DNA of 64,000 bases from Stutzerimonas kunmingensis (GTDB lineage Bacteria > Pseudomonadota > Gammaproteobacteria > Pseudomonadales > Pseudomonadaceae), in assembly GCF_021432085.1 (NCBI RefSeq), contig NZ_CP090366.1, forward strand, positions 1,364,001 through 1,428,000, read 5' to 3'. The notes beneath the pieces were generated by a model, which saw nothing but the letters and a program-made list of their open reading frames with translations, was not told the origin of the DNA and searched no databases. The position numbers and the translations under genes are program-made. This document shows positions 46,032 to 54,394 of this stretch, piece by piece. Positions within the stretch are counted from its first letter, which is position 1. Each line of letters starts with the position of its first letter.

Positions 46032-47171
46032 ATGCGCTTGGCCGATTTCATTCTGGAAAACATCGAACCCATCCTTCAGCAGTGGGAAGATTTCGCCAAG
46101 ACGATGACACCCGCCGCCAACGGCATGGATTCGGTGGCGCTGCGGGACCATGCGGAGCAGATGTTGCTGGCGATCGCCGCCGATCTGCGCACGGCCCAAT
46201 CGGTGAAGGTGCGGATCGCCAAATCCCATGGGAAGGCGTCGCCGTCACGAGATGCCACTCCCGCGGAAACCCACGCTGACATCCGCTACTCGTCGGGCTT
46301 CACGATCGCGCAGGTCATCGCCGAGTACCGGGCATTGCGCACCAGTGTGCTGGTCCTGTGGATGTCGTCCGATGCAACGTCGAAAGAGCACGAGATTTCG
46401 GACATCATCCGCTTCAATGAAGCGATCGATCAGGCCCTCGCCGAGTCTGTGGTCTGCTATGCGGACGCCGTGGATGCCGCGCGAAATGTCTTTCTCGGCA
46501 TATTGGGCCACGACCTGCGAAGCCCCCTCGGCGCCATATTGCTGAGTGCTGACGTACTGCTACGCACAGCGGATCTGCCCCCAAAGCCGACCATCAACGT
46601 GTCGCGTATCTATACGAGCGTCAAACGCTCCATCAAGATCGTCGGCGACCTGTTGGACTTTACCCGCACGCACTCAGGCGTAGGCATCCCGGTGCGCATG
46701 GACAGCGAAGATCTGGCGCTCGCGTGTGAAGGCATGGTTGAAGAGGCGAGGGCATACAACCCCGACCGACAGATCGTCCTGCAGTCGGAGCCGAGTCTTC
46801 CTGGGCAGTTCGATAAATCGCGAATGGAGCAGGTGATTGCCAATCTGATTGGCAACGCCGTCGAGCATGGCGAGGCGGGGACACCGATCACGGTCAGCCT
46901 GAAAAGCGATGAGGGGATCGCCGCGCTGACGGTTCACAACGTCGGCCGGCCCATCGCCGAATCGGCAAAAAGCAGCCTCTTCAATCCGATGGTGCGTCAC
47001 ATCCAGAGCGGCAACGCCGAGTACGGTGCGGGCGCGGGGCTCGGCCTTGGACTGTATATCGCATCCGCCATAGTCGATGCTCACCACGGCAGTATCGAGT
47101 TCGAGTCGATGGCCGGTAGCGGCACCACGTTCACGGTGCGCATACCCCTGGGCGGCGAGCAGGCTGCATAG
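46032..47171 (+). CDS. Orphan sensor histidine kinase with RsbRD-type N-terminal domain
   Basis: 379 aa soluble kinase. Residues about 1-150 resemble the RsbRD/RsbT-co-antagonist N-terminal helical domain (FILENIEPILQQWEDFAKT, SGFTIAQVIAEYRALR). The dimerisation/phosphoacceptor domain has LGHDLRSPLGAI near residue 157 (phospho-His). The HATPase domain follows: N-box LIGNAVEHGE, G1-like HNVGRPI, and G2 GAGLGLGLYIA. No membrane span is seen, so it senses a cytoplasmic signal. No response regulator lies next to it. GAGGAG lies about 8 bases before the ATG. Divergent from the phosphatase gene over a 290-base spacer that should hold both promoters; I see nothing else there. Confidence 0.85.
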   Translation: MRLADFILENIEPILQQWEDFAKTMTPAANGMDSVALRDHAEQMLLAIAADLRTAQSVKVRIAKSHGKASPSRDATPAETHADIRYSSGFTIAQVIAEYRALRTSVLVLWMSSDATSKEHEISDIIRFNEAIDQALAESVVCYADAVDAARNVFLGILGHDLRSPLGAILLSADVLLRTADLPPKPTINVSRIYTSVKRSIKIVGDLLDFTRTHSGVGIPVRMDSEDLALACEGMVEEARAYNPDRQIVLQSEPSLPGQFDKSRMEQVIANLIGNAVEHGEAGTPITVSLKSDEGIAALTVHNVGRPIAESAKSSLFNPMVRHIQSGNAEYGAGAGLGLGLYIASAIVDAHHGSIEFESMAGSGTTFTVRIPLGGEQAA

Positions 47172-47193
47172 TGCAGCCCACCTCAAGCAGCGG

Positions 47194-47925
47194 CTATCTG
47201 CTCAATTCGTACGCGCACATGTTGACTGTTGCCGCCAGATTCAGCGATTCGATGGCGCCACACCCGGGAATCGTGAATGGCTGGGCTTTGAGTGAGGCCA
47301 GCTGTTCGCGTGGCACGCCGCGGGCTTCGTTGCCGAACAGGTAGCAATCGAAGGCGCGGAAACTCGCCGATTGCACCGGCTCGCCGCTCATATCCAGGCA
47401 GGCGATGCGCTCGAAGCGGGTGTGCAACGAATCCAGTCCAACATCCAGCTCCATCGGCGCATGAAAGATAGCGCCCATGCTCGAACGCACGACCTTTGGG
47501 TTGTAAGGGTCGACGCTGCCGGGGCTGAGCAGGCAGCGAAAACCACCGAACCACGCCAGCGTGCGCAGGATGGTGCCGAGGTTGCCCGGGTCCTGGATTT
47601 CATGCAGGTAGATGGCGCGCTCACCCGCGACGGCCGCAGCAACCGGCGCGCCTGTCGCTGGCATCGGCACCAGCGCAACGATGCCCTGCGGGGTCTTGGT
47701 ATCGGCGATCTGCGCCATCTGGCGATCGCTGATCAGGTGGGTCTTGAACGGGCTTTGCCAGTGCTCGTAGGCGCTGGTCACATACAGCTCGCTGCGTTGC
47801 AGCAGCGGGTTATGCAAGGCCGCCTTCTGCAGCTCCAGCACCAGATGCTCGCCCTCCACCAGAAAATGCCCGAACTCGGTCCGGTACTTTTTCTGGTGCA
47901 GCTTCTTGATGTCGTCGAATTTCAT
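47194..47925 (-). CDS. SpoU/TrmH-family RNA 2'-O-methyltransferase
   Basis: 243 aa. N-terminal substrate-binding part (KFDDIKKLHQKKYRTEFGHFLVEGEH split here as KKLHQKKYR and FLVEGEH) and C-terminal SPOUT knot with LHEIQDPGNLGTILRTLAWF (motif 1), LFGNEARGVPRE (motif 2) and IPGCGAIESLNLAATVNMCA (motif 3). The knot binds S-adenosylmethionine; the target is probably a ribosomal or transfer RNA ribose, but it cannot be told from the sequence. It overlaps nothing and starts 11 bases after the next gene's end, so it could be an operon with 47937-49574. Confidence 0.9.
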   Translation of the reverse strand: MKFDDIKKLHQKKYRTEFGHFLVEGEHLVLELQKAALHNPLLQRSELYVTSAYEHWQSPFKTHLISDRQMAQIADTKTPQGIVALVPMPATGAPVAAAVAGERAIYLHEIQDPGNLGTILRTLAWFGGFRCLLSPGSVDPYNPKVVRSSMGAIFHAPMELDVGLDSLHTRFERIACLDMSGEPVQSASFRAFDCYLFGNEARGVPREQLASLKAQPFTIPGCGAIESLNLAATVNMCAYELSR

Positions 47926-47936
47926 CAGGGCGGCGC

Positions 47937-49574
47937 TCAGTTGCTCTGCACTTCGGTGTGTTCCACTTCAGCCAGCATCGACTTGGCCAGCGCCTCGGCG
48001 ACCTTGATGCCATCCACGCCTGCCGAAAGGATGCCGCCGGCGTAACCGGCGCCTTCACCGGCCGGATACAGACCGCGCAGGTTGAGGCTTTGCAACGTCT
48101 CGTTGTCACGGGTGATGCGCACCGGCGACGACGTGCGGGTTTCGATTCCGGTAAGCACCGCATCAGCACGATCGAAGCCGCGGATCTGCTTGCCGAACGC
48201 CGGCAGCGCCTCGCGGATCGCCTCGATTGCATATTCGGGCAGTGATGGCGCGAGATCGCCCAGGCGCACGCCCGGTTTGTAGGAGGGCTCGACCTCGCCG
48301 AACGCGGTCGATGGCACGCCGCGAATAAAGTCGCCGACCAGTTGCGCGGGGGCGCAGTAATCGCTGCCACCCAGCTCATAAGCGCGCGATTCCAGGCGCT
48401 CCTGCAGCTCCACGCCGGCCAGCGGGTCGCCGGGGAAATCCTGCTCAGGGTTGATGCCTACGACGATGCCCGCGTTGGCATTGCGTTCGTTGCGCGAGTA
48501 CTGGCTCATGCCGTTGGTCACCACGCGGCCTGGCTCGGAGGTGGCGGCAACCACGGTACCGCCGGGGCACATGCAGAAGCTGTAGACCGCACGGCCGTTC
48601 CTGGCGTGGTACACCAGCTTGTAGTCGGCGGCGCCGAGTTCCGGGTGGCCGGCGTACTTGCCCAGCCGGGCCTGGTCGATCATCCCTTGCGGGTGTTCGA
48701 TGCGGAAGCCGATGGCAAACGGCTTGGCCTCGATGAACACGCCCTGGCGATGCAGCATGCGCACGGTATCGCGGGAGCTGTGCCCCAGCGCCAGCACCAC
48801 ATGGCGACTCTTGATCGTCTCGCCGCTGGCCAGCACCACGCCTTCGAGTTGGCCATCGTTGATCACGAGATCGGTCACTTTGCTCTCGAAGCGTACTTCA
48901 CCGCCGAGGGCGATGATCTCCTCGCGCATGGTCGAGACCACACCGGTGAGCCGGAAAGTGCCGATGTGCGGCTTGCTCACATACATGATCTCGGCCGGTG
49001 CGCCGGCACGAACGAACTCGTGCACCACCTTGCGCGCGTAGAACTTGGGGTCCTTGATCTGGCTGTAGAGCTTGCCGTCGGAGAACAGCCCGGCGCCGCC
49101 CTCGCCGAACTGCACGTTGGATTCCGGCGTCAGGACCTTCTTGCGCCACAGCGCCCAAGTGTCCTTGGTGCGGCTGCGCACATCCTTGCCGCGCTCCAGC
49201 ACGATGGGCTTGAAGCCCATCTGTGCGAGCAACAGCGCGGCGAAGAGTCCGCAGGGGCCGAAGCCCACCACCAGCGGGCGCTCGCTCAGATTGGCTGGCG
49301 CCTGGCCTACAGGGTAGTAGTTGGTGTCCGGCGCTGGACGCACGTTGTGGTCATCGGCAAAACGCGCCAGGACGGCCGCCTCGTCGCGGGCCTCCAGATC
49401 GATGATGTAGATGAACAGAATGACGCTGTTCTTCTTGCGCGCATCGTAGCTGCGCTTGAATACGGTGAAATTCAGCAGATCGGCGTCGCTGATGTTCAGG
49501 CGTTTGACGATGGCCTGGCGCAACTCATCGGCGGAATGATCGAGGGGCAGGGACAGCTCGTTGATGCGAATCAT
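47937..49574 (-). CDS. FAD-dependent oxidoreductase (NAD(P)/FAD dehydrogenase family)
   Basis: 545 aa. An N-terminal domain of about 85 residues (IRINELSLPLDHSADEL...) is followed by an FAD-binding Rossmann motif VVGFGPCGLFAALLLAQMG near residue 103. EGGAGLFSDGKLYSQIKD and HVVLALGHSSRDTVRML are typical of this conserved family of uncharacterised dehydrogenases. The C-terminal GLYPAGEGAGYAGGILSAGVDG closes the FAD site. Substrate unknown. AGGAT lies about 9 bases before the ATG at 49574; an in-frame extension of 50 codons upstream is low-complexity and rejected. Confidence 0.87.
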   Translation of the reverse strand: MIRINELSLPLDHSADELRQAIVKRLNISDADLLNFTVFKRSYDARKKNSVILFIYIIDLEARDEAAVLARFADDHNVRPAPDTNYYPVGQAPANLSERPLVVGFGPCGLFAALLLAQMGFKPIVLERGKDVRSRTKDTWALWRKKVLTPESNVQFGEGGAGLFSDGKLYSQIKDPKFYARKVVHEFVRAGAPAEIMYVSKPHIGTFRLTGVVSTMREEIIALGGEVRFESKVTDLVINDGQLEGVVLASGETIKSRHVVLALGHSSRDTVRMLHRQGVFIEAKPFAIGFRIEHPQGMIDQARLGKYAGHPELGAADYKLVYHARNGRAVYSFCMCPGGTVVAATSEPGRVVTNGMSQYSRNERNANAGIVVGINPEQDFPGDPLAGVELQERLESRAYELGGSDYCAPAQLVGDFIRGVPSTAFGEVEPSYKPGVRLGDLAPSLPEYAIEAIREALPAFGKQIRGFDRADAVLTGIETRTSSPVRITRDNETLQSLNLRGLYPAGEGAGYAGGILSAGVDGIKVAEALAKSMLAEVEHTEVQSN

Positions 49575-49732
49575 GGCGGTAATCCTGGCCGGTGACTCCG
49601 GCAGAGGAAGAAGAAGGGGCGGGGAGTAGGGCGCGGATTGTACCCGTCGCCGCTCATGCCTGTCAGGCTGCGCTGATGGCCTTCCACGGCCTGTGTGCTG
49701 CGACCAGCGCCCGCGGGGCGGCATTATCGGCT

Positions 49733-49738
49733 TATAAT
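49733..49738 (+). promoter_or_regulatory. Candidate -10 element upstream of rlmE
   Basis: TATAAT in an otherwise GC-rich spacer (49575-49822), 85 bases before the rlmE start. No convincing -35 hexamer lies 16-18 bases upstream, so this is tentative. Confidence 0.35.
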
Positions 49739-49822
49739 CGCCGCCACTTTGCGTCCAATGGTTGTGCCTTGCTGCGCCTGTTGGTCCGTGTCTTACCTTG
49801 ATTCTCCGTGGTTGGCTCTATC

Positions 49823-50443
49823 ATGAAACGATCCAAAAGCAGCCGTCGTTGGCTGGATGAACACGTCAACGATCCCTTCGTCAAACGCGCCCAGAAGGAC
49901 GGCTTGCGCTCGCGCTCCAGCTACAAGCTGATCGAGCTGAACGAGAAGGATAAGTTGATACGCCCCGGCATGCTGGTCATGGATCTCGGCTCGGCCCCCG
50001 GTGGTTGGTCGCAGGTGGCCGGCGGTATCGTCGGTGAAAAGGGTAGGGTGCTGGCGACCGACATTCTGCCGATGGGCGGGCTGGATAACGTCGACTTCGT
50101 GCAGGGCGACTTCACCGAAGACGCCGTTTTTCAGCAGATCCTCGACATGCTCGACGGCCGGCAGCCCGATCTGATCGTCTCCGACATCGCGCCGAACATC
50201 AGTGGCGTCGCCGCCGCCGACCAGGCCGCTTCGATGTACCTGGTCGAGCTGACCCTCGACATGGTTCGCCAGGTGCTCAAGCCCGGCGGCAACTACGTGG
50301 TCAAGGTCTTCCAGGGCGAAGGCTCGGACGACTTCCTCAAGGATGTGCGCAGCTCGTTCGAGAAGGTGTCGATCCGCAAACCGGAAGCATCGCGCCCGCG
50401 TTCGCGTGAGGTCTATCTGGTGGCGAAGGGGTTCAAGGGCTAA
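49823..50443 (+). CDS. rlmE: 23S rRNA (uridine-2'-O)-methyltransferase RlmE (FtsJ/RrmJ)
   Basis: 206 aa, near the E. coli length of 209. It methylates U2552 of 23S rRNA in the 50S subunit. SAM-binding motif DLGSAPGGWSQVAG near residue 54, and the catalytic tetrad K-D-K-E in GLRSRSSYKLIEL, VSDIAPNISG, YVVKVFQGEG and RSREVYLVA. The ATG at 49823 is chosen rather than a GTG five codons upstream, since MKRSKSS is the usual start. rlmE normally sits beside ftsH and yhbY; here neither is near. Confidence 0.92.
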   Translation: MKRSKSSRRWLDEHVNDPFVKRAQKDGLRSRSSYKLIELNEKDKLIRPGMLVMDLGSAPGGWSQVAGGIVGEKGRVLATDILPMGGLDNVDFVQGDFTEDAVFQQILDMLDGRQPDLIVSDIAPNISGVAAADQAASMYLVELTLDMVRQVLKPGGNYVVKVFQGEGSDDFLKDVRSSFEKVSIRKPEASRPRSREVYLVAKGFKG

Positions 50444-50461
50444 GGGCACTTTCAGTGCCCT
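50443..50461 (+). terminator. Hairpin overlapping the rlmE stop
   Basis: AGGGCACT (50443-50450) pairs with AGTGCCCT (50454-50461) around a 3-nt loop; no T tract follows. Confidence 0.45.
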
Positions 50462-50517
50462 GCCGCGCGTTCCGCTCCCGCTACATCTGAGCTGGCTGAT
50501 ACATCGATGGGCAATCA

Positions 50518-51162
50518 ATGCTGACCTACCTCGTGCGTTATCCCTCGGCAGCGCTGCTGTTTGTCCAGCTGCTCGGCATCCTGCTGTACCCCTTCATGGA
50601 AAACACCCCGCTCGGCCGCGCTGCCTTTGGTGCATTCGGCGTTGTAGTGCTGGTCCTGGCGTTGCGCATCGTCAACCGGAGCCCGACGCTGCATTCGCTG
50701 GCGTTCCTGATGGCCGCTGCGATCCTCGGACTGACGCTTGCCGTCGAACTGACAGCCATGCCCGGCCTGCACCTGGCGTTGGTCGTGACCGAGTCGATGT
50801 TCTACTTCTACGCGGCGGCTGGCCTGATCGGCTACATGATGGAAGACCAGCGCACGACGACGGACGAACTGTTTGCCGTCGGTGCCACCTTCACGCTGCT
50901 GGCGTGGGCGTTCGCCTACGCCTATGCGGCCTGCCAGCTCGTTGCCCCGGGCAGTTTCGTCGCTATCCTGCAGCCGGATGAGCCTCGCTCGTGGATAGAA
51001 CTGCTGTTTCTCAGCGTCACCGTACTCTCCGGTGTTGGCCTCGGTGACATCCTGCCGCTGCGGCCTGTGGCGCGGGCGCTGGTCATGCTCGAGGAAATTG
51101 CGGGGCTGATGTACATCGCCCTGGTCGTCTCGCGGGTAATCGGGCTGACCATCCGCCGTTAA
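50518..51162 (+). CDS. Ion channel-like membrane protein with a non-canonical selectivity filter
   Basis: 214 aa with about six hydrophobic segments: 4-26, 33-53, 58-80, 84-108, 118-143 and, after the pore loop, 180-208. The pore loop reads FLSVTVLSGVGLGDILP near residue 160, which aligns with the potassium channel filter TxTTVGYGDxxP. Tyr of GYGD is replaced by Leu and the Thr before VG is Gly, so the ion preference may differ. There is no arginine-rich voltage-sensor helix and no cytoplasmic RCK domain. It starts 75 bases after rlmE. The channel fold is inferred from the filter and topology; confidence is moderate. Confidence 0.72.
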   Translation: MLTYLVRYPSAALLFVQLLGILLYPFMENTPLGRAAFGAFGVVVLVLALRIVNRSPTLHSLAFLMAAAILGLTLAVELTAMPGLHLALVVTESMFYFYAAAGLIGYMMEDQRTTTDELFAVGATFTLLAWAFAYAYAACQLVAPGSFVAILQPDEPRSWIELLFLSVTVLSGVGLGDILPLRPVARALVMLEEIAGLMYIALVVSRVIGLTIRR

Positions 51163-51226
51163 TGACGCCTCCTGCAACGCCGCCCTTCCGACTGCCCTGT
51201 CGCCGAGAGAAACGCCAGGCAAGGCC

Positions 51227-52042
51227 TTAGCCGATCGCCCGCAAGAACCGTCCAACCCGCTCCAGCACTACGTCCGGCTGCTCGCGATGCGGCACGTGGC
51301 CGACGTCGGGCAGCAGCGCCTGTTCGACATGGCCGCCGGCGTGCCGGGCGATCAGTTGCGGGTGGCGCTCGGAGCCGAATTCGTCGTTGTCGCCATGGAT
51401 GGCCAGTGCCGGGCAGCGGACTTGAGGCAGGGCGTGGGCGAGGGTCCAGGAGGCGAAGTCGGGCGCGAGCCAGGTGTCGATCCACGCGCTGAGTACCCAG
51501 TCGCTGCGCTCGCCGTGGTAGCGGCGCAGGCGTTCGCGCTGTGCGGGGGCGGCGAACCAGCTTCTGGCCTGGCGGATGCCTTCCAGCGTGCGGGGTTCGA
51601 CGAAGGTGACCGCCGACATCGTGATCATCGCCTGGCAGGCTGCGGGATATTGCGCGGCGCAATGCACCGCCATGCTGCCGCCGACGCTGTGACCGACCAC
51701 CACAAAACGCTCGATACCCAGATACTCCAGCACTTGGGCGAAGCCATGCGCGGCTTCATCCTCGACGAAGGTCGGCGCAGGCGGAGCGGTCAAGCGGTCG
51801 GAGCGACCGAAGCCCAGCCGGTCATAGGCGACCACCGTGCGGCCGGTAGCCTGGGCGAGCGCGGCCGGGAAATCCTTCCACTGTTCGATGCAGCCGAGCG
51901 ACTCATGCAGCAGCAGGATCGGTGCGCAGTTCGGACGCAGCGTGCCGGCGTCGGGGAACCAGCTGCGGACGAACATCTGCCCATGCGTGCTCTGTACCCA
52001 GAGGTCTGCCGGAGCGTTGCCAAGCGTTGCGCTAGTGGTCAT
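51227..52042 (-). CDS. Alpha/beta hydrolase
   Basis: 271 aa cytoplasmic alpha/beta-fold hydrolase. Oxyanion-side motif ILLLHESLGCIEQWKDFP, nucleophile VVGHSVGGSMAV (Ser about 119), acid Asp in AIHGDNDEFG and His in LPDVGHVPHREQP. Substrate cannot be predicted; the overall pattern is that of esterases and haloperoxidase-like or C-C hydrolases. It converges on the channel gene with a 64-base gap. Nothing assigned in the 222-base spacer on its 5' side. Confidence 0.85.
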   Translation of the reverse strand: MTTSATLGNAPADLWVQSTHGQMFVRSWFPDAGTLRPNCAPILLLHESLGCIEQWKDFPAALAQATGRTVVAYDRLGFGRSDRLTAPPAPTFVEDEAAHGFAQVLEYLGIERFVVVGHSVGGSMAVHCAAQYPAACQAMITMSAVTFVEPRTLEGIRQARSWFAAPAQRERLRRYHGERSDWVLSAWIDTWLAPDFASWTLAHALPQVRCPALAIHGDNDEFGSERHPQLIARHAGGHVEQALLPDVGHVPHREQPDVVLERVGRFLRAIG

Positions 52043-52264
52043 GGAGGGCTTTCCTGAGCGGTGCGGACCACATAGCAGTACTGGTCTTTTACGTAAACGT
52101 CAACATGCAGTGGCGGATGTATCGACAGTGTGCTGCAGCCTTCGGGCAGGCAATGCTGCCGAAACCCGCACTGATGCGCGGCACAACGTGCGGGCGTTCT
52201 GGAGGCAAATCAGGTCAGCGCAGGGTTGGAGCCTGGCGGCATGGCCCGCTACGGCAGGAGCGCA

Positions 52265-53152
52265 TCAGCTCAGATAACGCTGGAACCAGGCGATGGTGCG
52301 TTGCCAGGCCAGCTCAGCCGCCTGCTCGTCGTAGCGCGGGGTGCTGTCGTTGTGAAAGCCATGCTGGGTGCCCGGGTAGATGTAGGCCTCGTAGTGCTTG
52401 CCGGCCGCCTTGAGCGCGGCTTCATAGGCGGGCCAGGTTTCATTGACGCGCTCGTCGTGTTCGGCGAACTGGAACAGCAATGGTGCCTGAATCTTCTCCA
52501 CATCCGCCGGATTGGCCTGACGGCCATAGAACGGCACTGCCGCCGCCAGTTCCGGGTATGCCACCGCGGCGGCATTGGCCACGCCACCGCCATAGCAGAA
52601 GCCGGTGATGCCGACCTTTTCGGTGGTGGCTTCATGAGCCATCAGCCATTCGATGGCGGCGAAGAAGTCGTTCATCAGTTTCTGCGGGTCGACCGCGGCC
52701 TGCAGTTCACGGCCCTTGTCGTCGTTGCCGGGATAGCCGCCGACCGAACTCAGCCCGTCCGGTGCGAGGGCGACGAAACCGGCCTTGGCCACGCGCCGTG
52801 CGACGTCTTCGATATAGGGGTTGAGGCCGCGATTCTCGTGGACGACAACGATGCCTGGCACCTTGCCCTCGGCCTTGGCCGGACGGACCAGGTAGGCGCG
52901 CACCTCACCGTGGCCGTTGGGCGATGGGTAGCTGACGTATTCGGCGATGATGTCCGGATCGGTGAAGGCGACCTGCTGGGCCAACGCATAGTTGGGCGTG
53001 AGCGCATCGAGCACCGCCACGGCGGCCGTGCTGCACAGCGTGAAGGCCGCGGCGCGGTCGAGGAATTCCCGGCGGCTGAGCTTGCCGTGGACGTAGAAGT
53101 CGTAGAGCTCGAGCAGTTCGGGGGCGAAGTCTTTCGCGGTAAGACGTTCCAT
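52265..53152 (-). CDS. Dienelactone hydrolase family protein with Tat-like leader (YghX-like)
   Basis: 295 aa. About 24 N-terminal residues precede the twin-arginine sequence SRREFLDRAAAF and a hydrophobic run to about residue 58 ending ALAQQ, a Tat-type leader with an unusually long n-region. The DLH core has VVVHENRGLNPYIED, the nucleophile GFCYGGG (Cys about 185), Asp in AEHDERVN and His in TQHGFHND. Export by Tat would put it in the periplasm folded. The substrate is unknown. It shares the DLH fold with 2236-3042, which has a Sec signal instead. Confidence 0.85.
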   Translation of the reverse strand: MERLTAKDFAPELLELYDFYVHGKLSRREFLDRAAAFTLCSTAAVAVLDALTPNYALAQQVAFTDPDIIAEYVSYPSPNGHGEVRAYLVRPAKAEGKVPGIVVVHENRGLNPYIEDVARRVAKAGFVALAPDGLSSVGGYPGNDDKGRELQAAVDPQKLMNDFFAAIEWLMAHEATTEKVGITGFCYGGGVANAAAVAYPELAAAVPFYGRQANPADVEKIQAPLLFQFAEHDERVNETWPAYEAALKAAGKHYEAYIYPGTQHGFHNDSTPRYDEQAAELAWQRTIAWFQRYLS

Positions 53153-53267
53153 CGGCGGCTCCGTCGAGTATCGAAAGCGATGCTGGGTGTTTGCGCTGAC
53201 AGCGGGTGCAGCAGCCAGTGTAGTCAGCCGGGCTGCAGGCGCTGCGTTTGCAGACGATCTTTACGGT

Positions 53268-54251
53268 TCAGCGTGGCGGGCGTGGGCGAGGTGGCTCGAC
53301 GGGCGTCAGCTGGCCGTCCTTGCCGAGGTGCAGGCGCATGAAGTCTTCGGCAAGCAGCAGCTTACCGGCGTAAAGGGCGCTGGCTTCGGCGCACAGGTCG
53401 TCGATCGAGTGACCACGCCCGGCGTTCTTCTGATAGCGCGCGCTGAAGTGGGTCAGCACAAGATTCGGCAGGCCGACCGTTTGCGCAAAGCGCGCCACCG
53501 ATGCCGCCGTGCTGTGGCCAAAGTCATTGCGCGCGTCGTTGGCCACCGCTTCGGTGTAGGTCGCCTCGTGCACCAGCAACTGGGCGCCGCGGCAGGCGTC
53601 GGCAAGCAGATCGGGACGATCATTGTCGCCGCCGATGACGATGCGTTGCGGCGCACGGCTGAAGCTCAGGTAGTCGTCGCTGCGCAGTTTCCGGCCTTCG
53701 TGCTCGACATCGAAGCCGCGTGCCAGCTGGCCCCAGAGCGGGCCGCGGGGCACGCCGTCGCGCTCGAGGCGGTCGATGTCCAGCCGCGGATCAGGCCGGG
53801 CCTCGGTGAAGCTGTAGCCGTAGCAGGGCACACGGTGGGACAGGGCGGTGGCCTCGATGCGCATGTTCAGGTTGCGCCACTCGCCCAGCGATTCGACCGC
53901 GTGAAAGTCGAGGTCGTAGCCCAGCCAGCTCTGGCTCATCTCCAGCGTGGCGCGCACCCAGGTTTCGATGCCCTGCGGCGAGATGATTGTCAGCGCGGCC
54001 TTGCGCCCCATCATCCCGGCGCTGGCGAGCAGACCGGGCAGGCCGTAGCAGTGGTCGCCATGTACATGGGTGATGCAGATGGCGCGCAGGTCGTGCAGAG
54101 ACAGCGGCGTGCGCAACAGCCGGTGCTGGGTGCCTTCGCCGCAGTCAATCAGGTACCAGCTCTTGCCGGTGTCCTCCAGCAAGGCCAGAGCGGTGACATT
54201 GCGCGCGCGGGTGGGGGTGCCGGATGAAGTGCCGAGAAATAACAGATCCAC
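53268..54251 (-). CDS. rnz: Ribonuclease Z (tRNA 3'-processing, metallo-beta-lactamase fold)
   Basis: 327 aa. The diagnostic HVHGDHCYGLPGLL motif is near residue 62 (HxHxDH zinc site). Further zinc ligands are His in LSHRVPCYGY, Asp in GDNDRPDLL and His in THFSARY. The start MDLLFLGTSSGTPTRARNV is the classical RNase Z N-terminus. It cleaves tRNA precursors after the discriminator base and in Pseudomonas may also act as RNase BN. Single gene. Confidence 0.92.
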   Translation of the reverse strand: MDLLFLGTSSGTPTRARNVTALALLEDTGKSWYLIDCGEGTQHRLLRTPLSLHDLRAICITHVHGDHCYGLPGLLASAGMMGRKAALTIISPQGIETWVRATLEMSQSWLGYDLDFHAVESLGEWRNLNMRIEATALSHRVPCYGYSFTEARPDPRLDIDRLERDGVPRGPLWGQLARGFDVEHEGRKLRSDDYLSFSRAPQRIVIGGDNDRPDLLADACRGAQLLVHEATYTEAVANDARNDFGHSTAASVARFAQTVGLPNLVLTHFSARYQKNAGRGHSIDDLCAEASALYAGKLLLAEDFMRLHLGKDGQLTPVEPPRPRPPR

Positions 54252-54394
54252 GCCGCCGTTCCTTCCTGCCGTTCAACTGATCCGCGAAAGGTTGAGCCTT
54301 TGCCGGCTCCGCTGCAATTGCATTTTTGCGACGCCGCGGTCCTGACCGGCCGGCTGGCCGAGCGCCGCGGACCTCGCACTGTCGCAGGGCCGCT

